6,308 nt of DNA. Origin: Candidatus Aenigmatarchaeota archaeon. Its GTDB lineage: Archaea > Aenigmatarchaeota > Aenigmatarchaeia > CG10238-14 > SpSt-28. This document shows, one piece after another, positions 4,864-6,308 of the stretch. The notes beneath the pieces are model-generated. The model was not told where the DNA came from. It saw only the letters and a program-made list of their open reading frames with translations, and made no database searches. Positions within the stretch are counted from its first letter, which is position 1; each line of letters opens with the position of its first letter. Both the position numbers and the translations under genes were made by a program. The DNA is taken from contig JAGGZO010000017.1 in NCBI GenBank assembly GCA_021161995.1, positions 1 through 6,308 of the forward strand. The letters run 5' to 3'.

Positions 4864-6308
4864 ATGGAGCCTATTGGTGTTTGTGTTGGTGAAGCAAGAG
4901 TTTCTAGTATCACTTTTGTTTCTGATAAAATGCCCAAAATAGGAGAGTATGTGGTTTTAGAATACGATGGCCAAAGAGTTCTTGGAATGGTTGAGAACAT
5001 AATAAGAGGCAATCTATCTTTGCCAGATAACATTCCAGACCCGAGTATAGTAAACAAGATTTTGGATTTAGAGGGTGCAAAAGGCTACATCAAAGGTAAG
5101 ATAAAAATCATTGGTGATGTTAACACGCTAAGAATACCTAGAGTTCCGCCATCACCTGGTACAAAAGTTTACAAAGCTGATAAAGAAACTCTAGAAAAGA
5201 TTTTCGGAAATGAAGGAATGAAGATAGGTAGATTAATAACACAAGAAGATGTTGCTGTCTATTTGAATCCGAACAAAATGGTTTCTAGGCATTTAGCAAT
5301 ACTTTCCATTACGGGTGCTGGTAAATCAAATACTGTAGCTATAATAACGGATGAACTACTAAAGCATAAGGGAACTATCTTGATTTTTGACATGCATTCC
5401 GAATATGTTGACTTACACTTCAAAAACGGACCGAAAAATGTTATTCCAACAAAAATAAACCCAATGAAGCTTTCTCTAAGAGAGATTGCAACGTTAGCTA
5501 ACATTGGTAGAGAGGCTTATGTTCAGTTTAGGTATTTAAGGAAAGCATGGGATGCAGTAGTTGAAAAAGTAAGAAAGCTTGAAATACCACTAGAGAGCAA
5601 AGAGTTTTTTGGAGCAATAGAGAAAGAACTAGAGAGAATGGCAAAGACAAATGAACTAAAAGATGAAAAAACCATATACAGAGTTCTTGGTAAGATAGAA
5701 GATTTCGTGGAAAAATTCAAGGACATAATAGACTTTAGGTTCAATGACTTTGTCGAACAAATAAAACCTGGACATGTTAACATAATAGATTTGGGCTCAG
5801 TTGATGAAGAAACAGCGGATGTTATAGTTAGCCATTGTCTGAAAAAGATTTTAGAGCAAAGAAAAGATTTCAGACGAAAAGGAACTGGGTTAAAGATTCC
5901 GATATTTATTGTGCTGGAAGAAGCTCACATACTAGCTCCTAGGGATAGGAATACACTATCTAATTATTGGATTGCAAGAATAGCAAGAGAAGGTAGAAAG
6001 TTTGGAATAGGTTTGTGTTTAGTTTCTCAAAGGCCTAAGGCATTATCTAGCGATGCTTTAAGCCAAGCTAACAACATGATTATACTAAAGCTAGTTGAGC
6101 CTAATGATCAGAGATATGTGCAACAATCTAGCGAGTTATTGAGCGATGAGCTATTGGCACATTTACCTTCTTTGAATACCGGTGAGGCAATAGTTATCGG
6201 TCCAATGGTTAGAATACCAGCGTTAGTGAAAATAGATTTGTTTGAAGGCAAGATAGTAGGAAAAGATCCAGATGTGATAAAAGAATGGGAAAACTATGCA
6301 AAAGAAGA
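4864..6308 (+). CDS. herA: HerA hexameric DNA helicase/translocase, partial (C-terminus off right edge)
   Basis: HerA is an FtsK/HerA-family ATPase that pumps DNA into NurA during end resection. 481 residues are visible with no stop; the family is usually about 500, so little is missing. Residues 1 to about 75 form the N-terminal HAS beta-barrel (IGVCVGEARVSSITF...GEYVVLEYDG). The ATPase core has the P-loop SITGAGKS (148-155, Lys154), the DMHSEY motif (176-181, usually D-x-H-G-E-Y), a helical insertion (about 225-300), Walker B IFIVLEEAH (catalytic Glu352/Glu353), the arginine-finger region IAREGRKFG (373-381), and the SQRP sensor motif (388-391). The P-loop is unusual in having Ser148 where the first Gly of GxxxxGKS is expected. 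The HerA-typical EEAH and SQRP signatures, together with the adjacent nurA, make the identity firm. Confidence 0.93.
   Translation, partial: MEPIGVCVGEARVSSITFVSDKMPKIGEYVVLEYDGQRVLGMVENIIRGNLSLPDNIPDPSIVNKILDLEGAKGYIKGKIKIIGDVNTLRIPRVPPSPGTKVYKADKETLEKIFGNEGMKIGRLITQEDVAVYLNPNKMVSRHLAILSITGAGKSNTVAIITDELLKHKGTILIFDMHSEYVDLHFKNGPKNVIPTKINPMKLSLREIATLANIGREAYVQFRYLRKAWDAVVEKVRKLEIPLESKEFFGAIEKELERMAKTNELKDEKTIYRVLGKIEDFVEKFKDIIDFRFNDFVEQIKPGHVNIIDLGSVDEETADVIVSHCLKKILEQRKDFRRKGTGLKIPIFIVLEEAHILAPRDRNTLSNYWIARIAREGRKFGIGLCLVSQRPKALSSDALSQANNMIILKLVEPNDQRYVQQSSELLSDELLAHLPSLNTGEAIVIGPMVRIPALVKIDLFEGKIVGKDPDVIKEWENYAKE

Noticed and set aside
1..6308. CRISPR array, insertion sequence or integration site
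   Set aside because: No spaced direct repeats, transposase motifs or terminal inverted repeats were seen, and there is no duplicated fragment of the tRNA-Ala 3' end elsewhere in the window.

Overview
This window looks archaeal. It carries a nurA-herA pair (the archaeal DNA end-resection nuclease and helicase), a pyruvoyl-dependent arginine decarboxylase, and a tRNA gene with an intron in the anticodon loop and no encoded CCA. TATA-like boxes of the TTTAAATT/TTTATAAA type lie 21-31 nt upstream of several start codons that have no Shine-Dalgarno site, the signature of leaderless archaeal transcripts. Protein genes are AT-rich, with many ATA and AGA codons. The one tRNA is very GC-rich (about 54 of 74 mature bases, 19 of 21 stem pairs), which hints at growth at elevated temperature. 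Compact genes and tight spacing would fit a small-genome lineage such as a DPANN archaeon, but nothing here proves a phylum.

Layout. Positions 1-831 (minus) hold the 5' part of a membrane-linked family 2 glycosyltransferase whose C-terminus runs off the left edge. A 42-bp divergent gap separates it from feoA (874-1104, plus), which overlaps feoB (about 1088-2710, plus). Together these encode a ferrous iron uptake system. feoB converges, with a 6-bp gap, on a minus-strand tRNA-Ala(CGC) gene (2717-2804) containing a 14-nt intron. Upstream of the tRNA on the same strand is the arginine decarboxylase gene (2843-3307). A 138-bp divergent region leads to a plus-strand series: a small unrecognised helical protein (3446-3688), nurA (3725-4759) and herA (4864 to the right edge, incomplete). 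There is no gene-free stretch longer than 300 bases.

How they work together. FeoA and FeoB act at the membrane in Fe2+ import. NurA and HerA act together on DNA ends; mre11 and rad50, often their neighbours, are not in this window. The decarboxylase makes agmatine, used for polyamines and for the agmatidine modification of tRNA-Ile. Promoter geometry chooses between competing start codons for the decarboxylase, the small protein and nurA. No clearly new multi-gene system is visible. The points most worth a second look are the short, non-standard intron in tRNA-Ala, the Ser substitution in the HerA P-loop, the small gene beside nurA, and the inverted repeat in front of herA.
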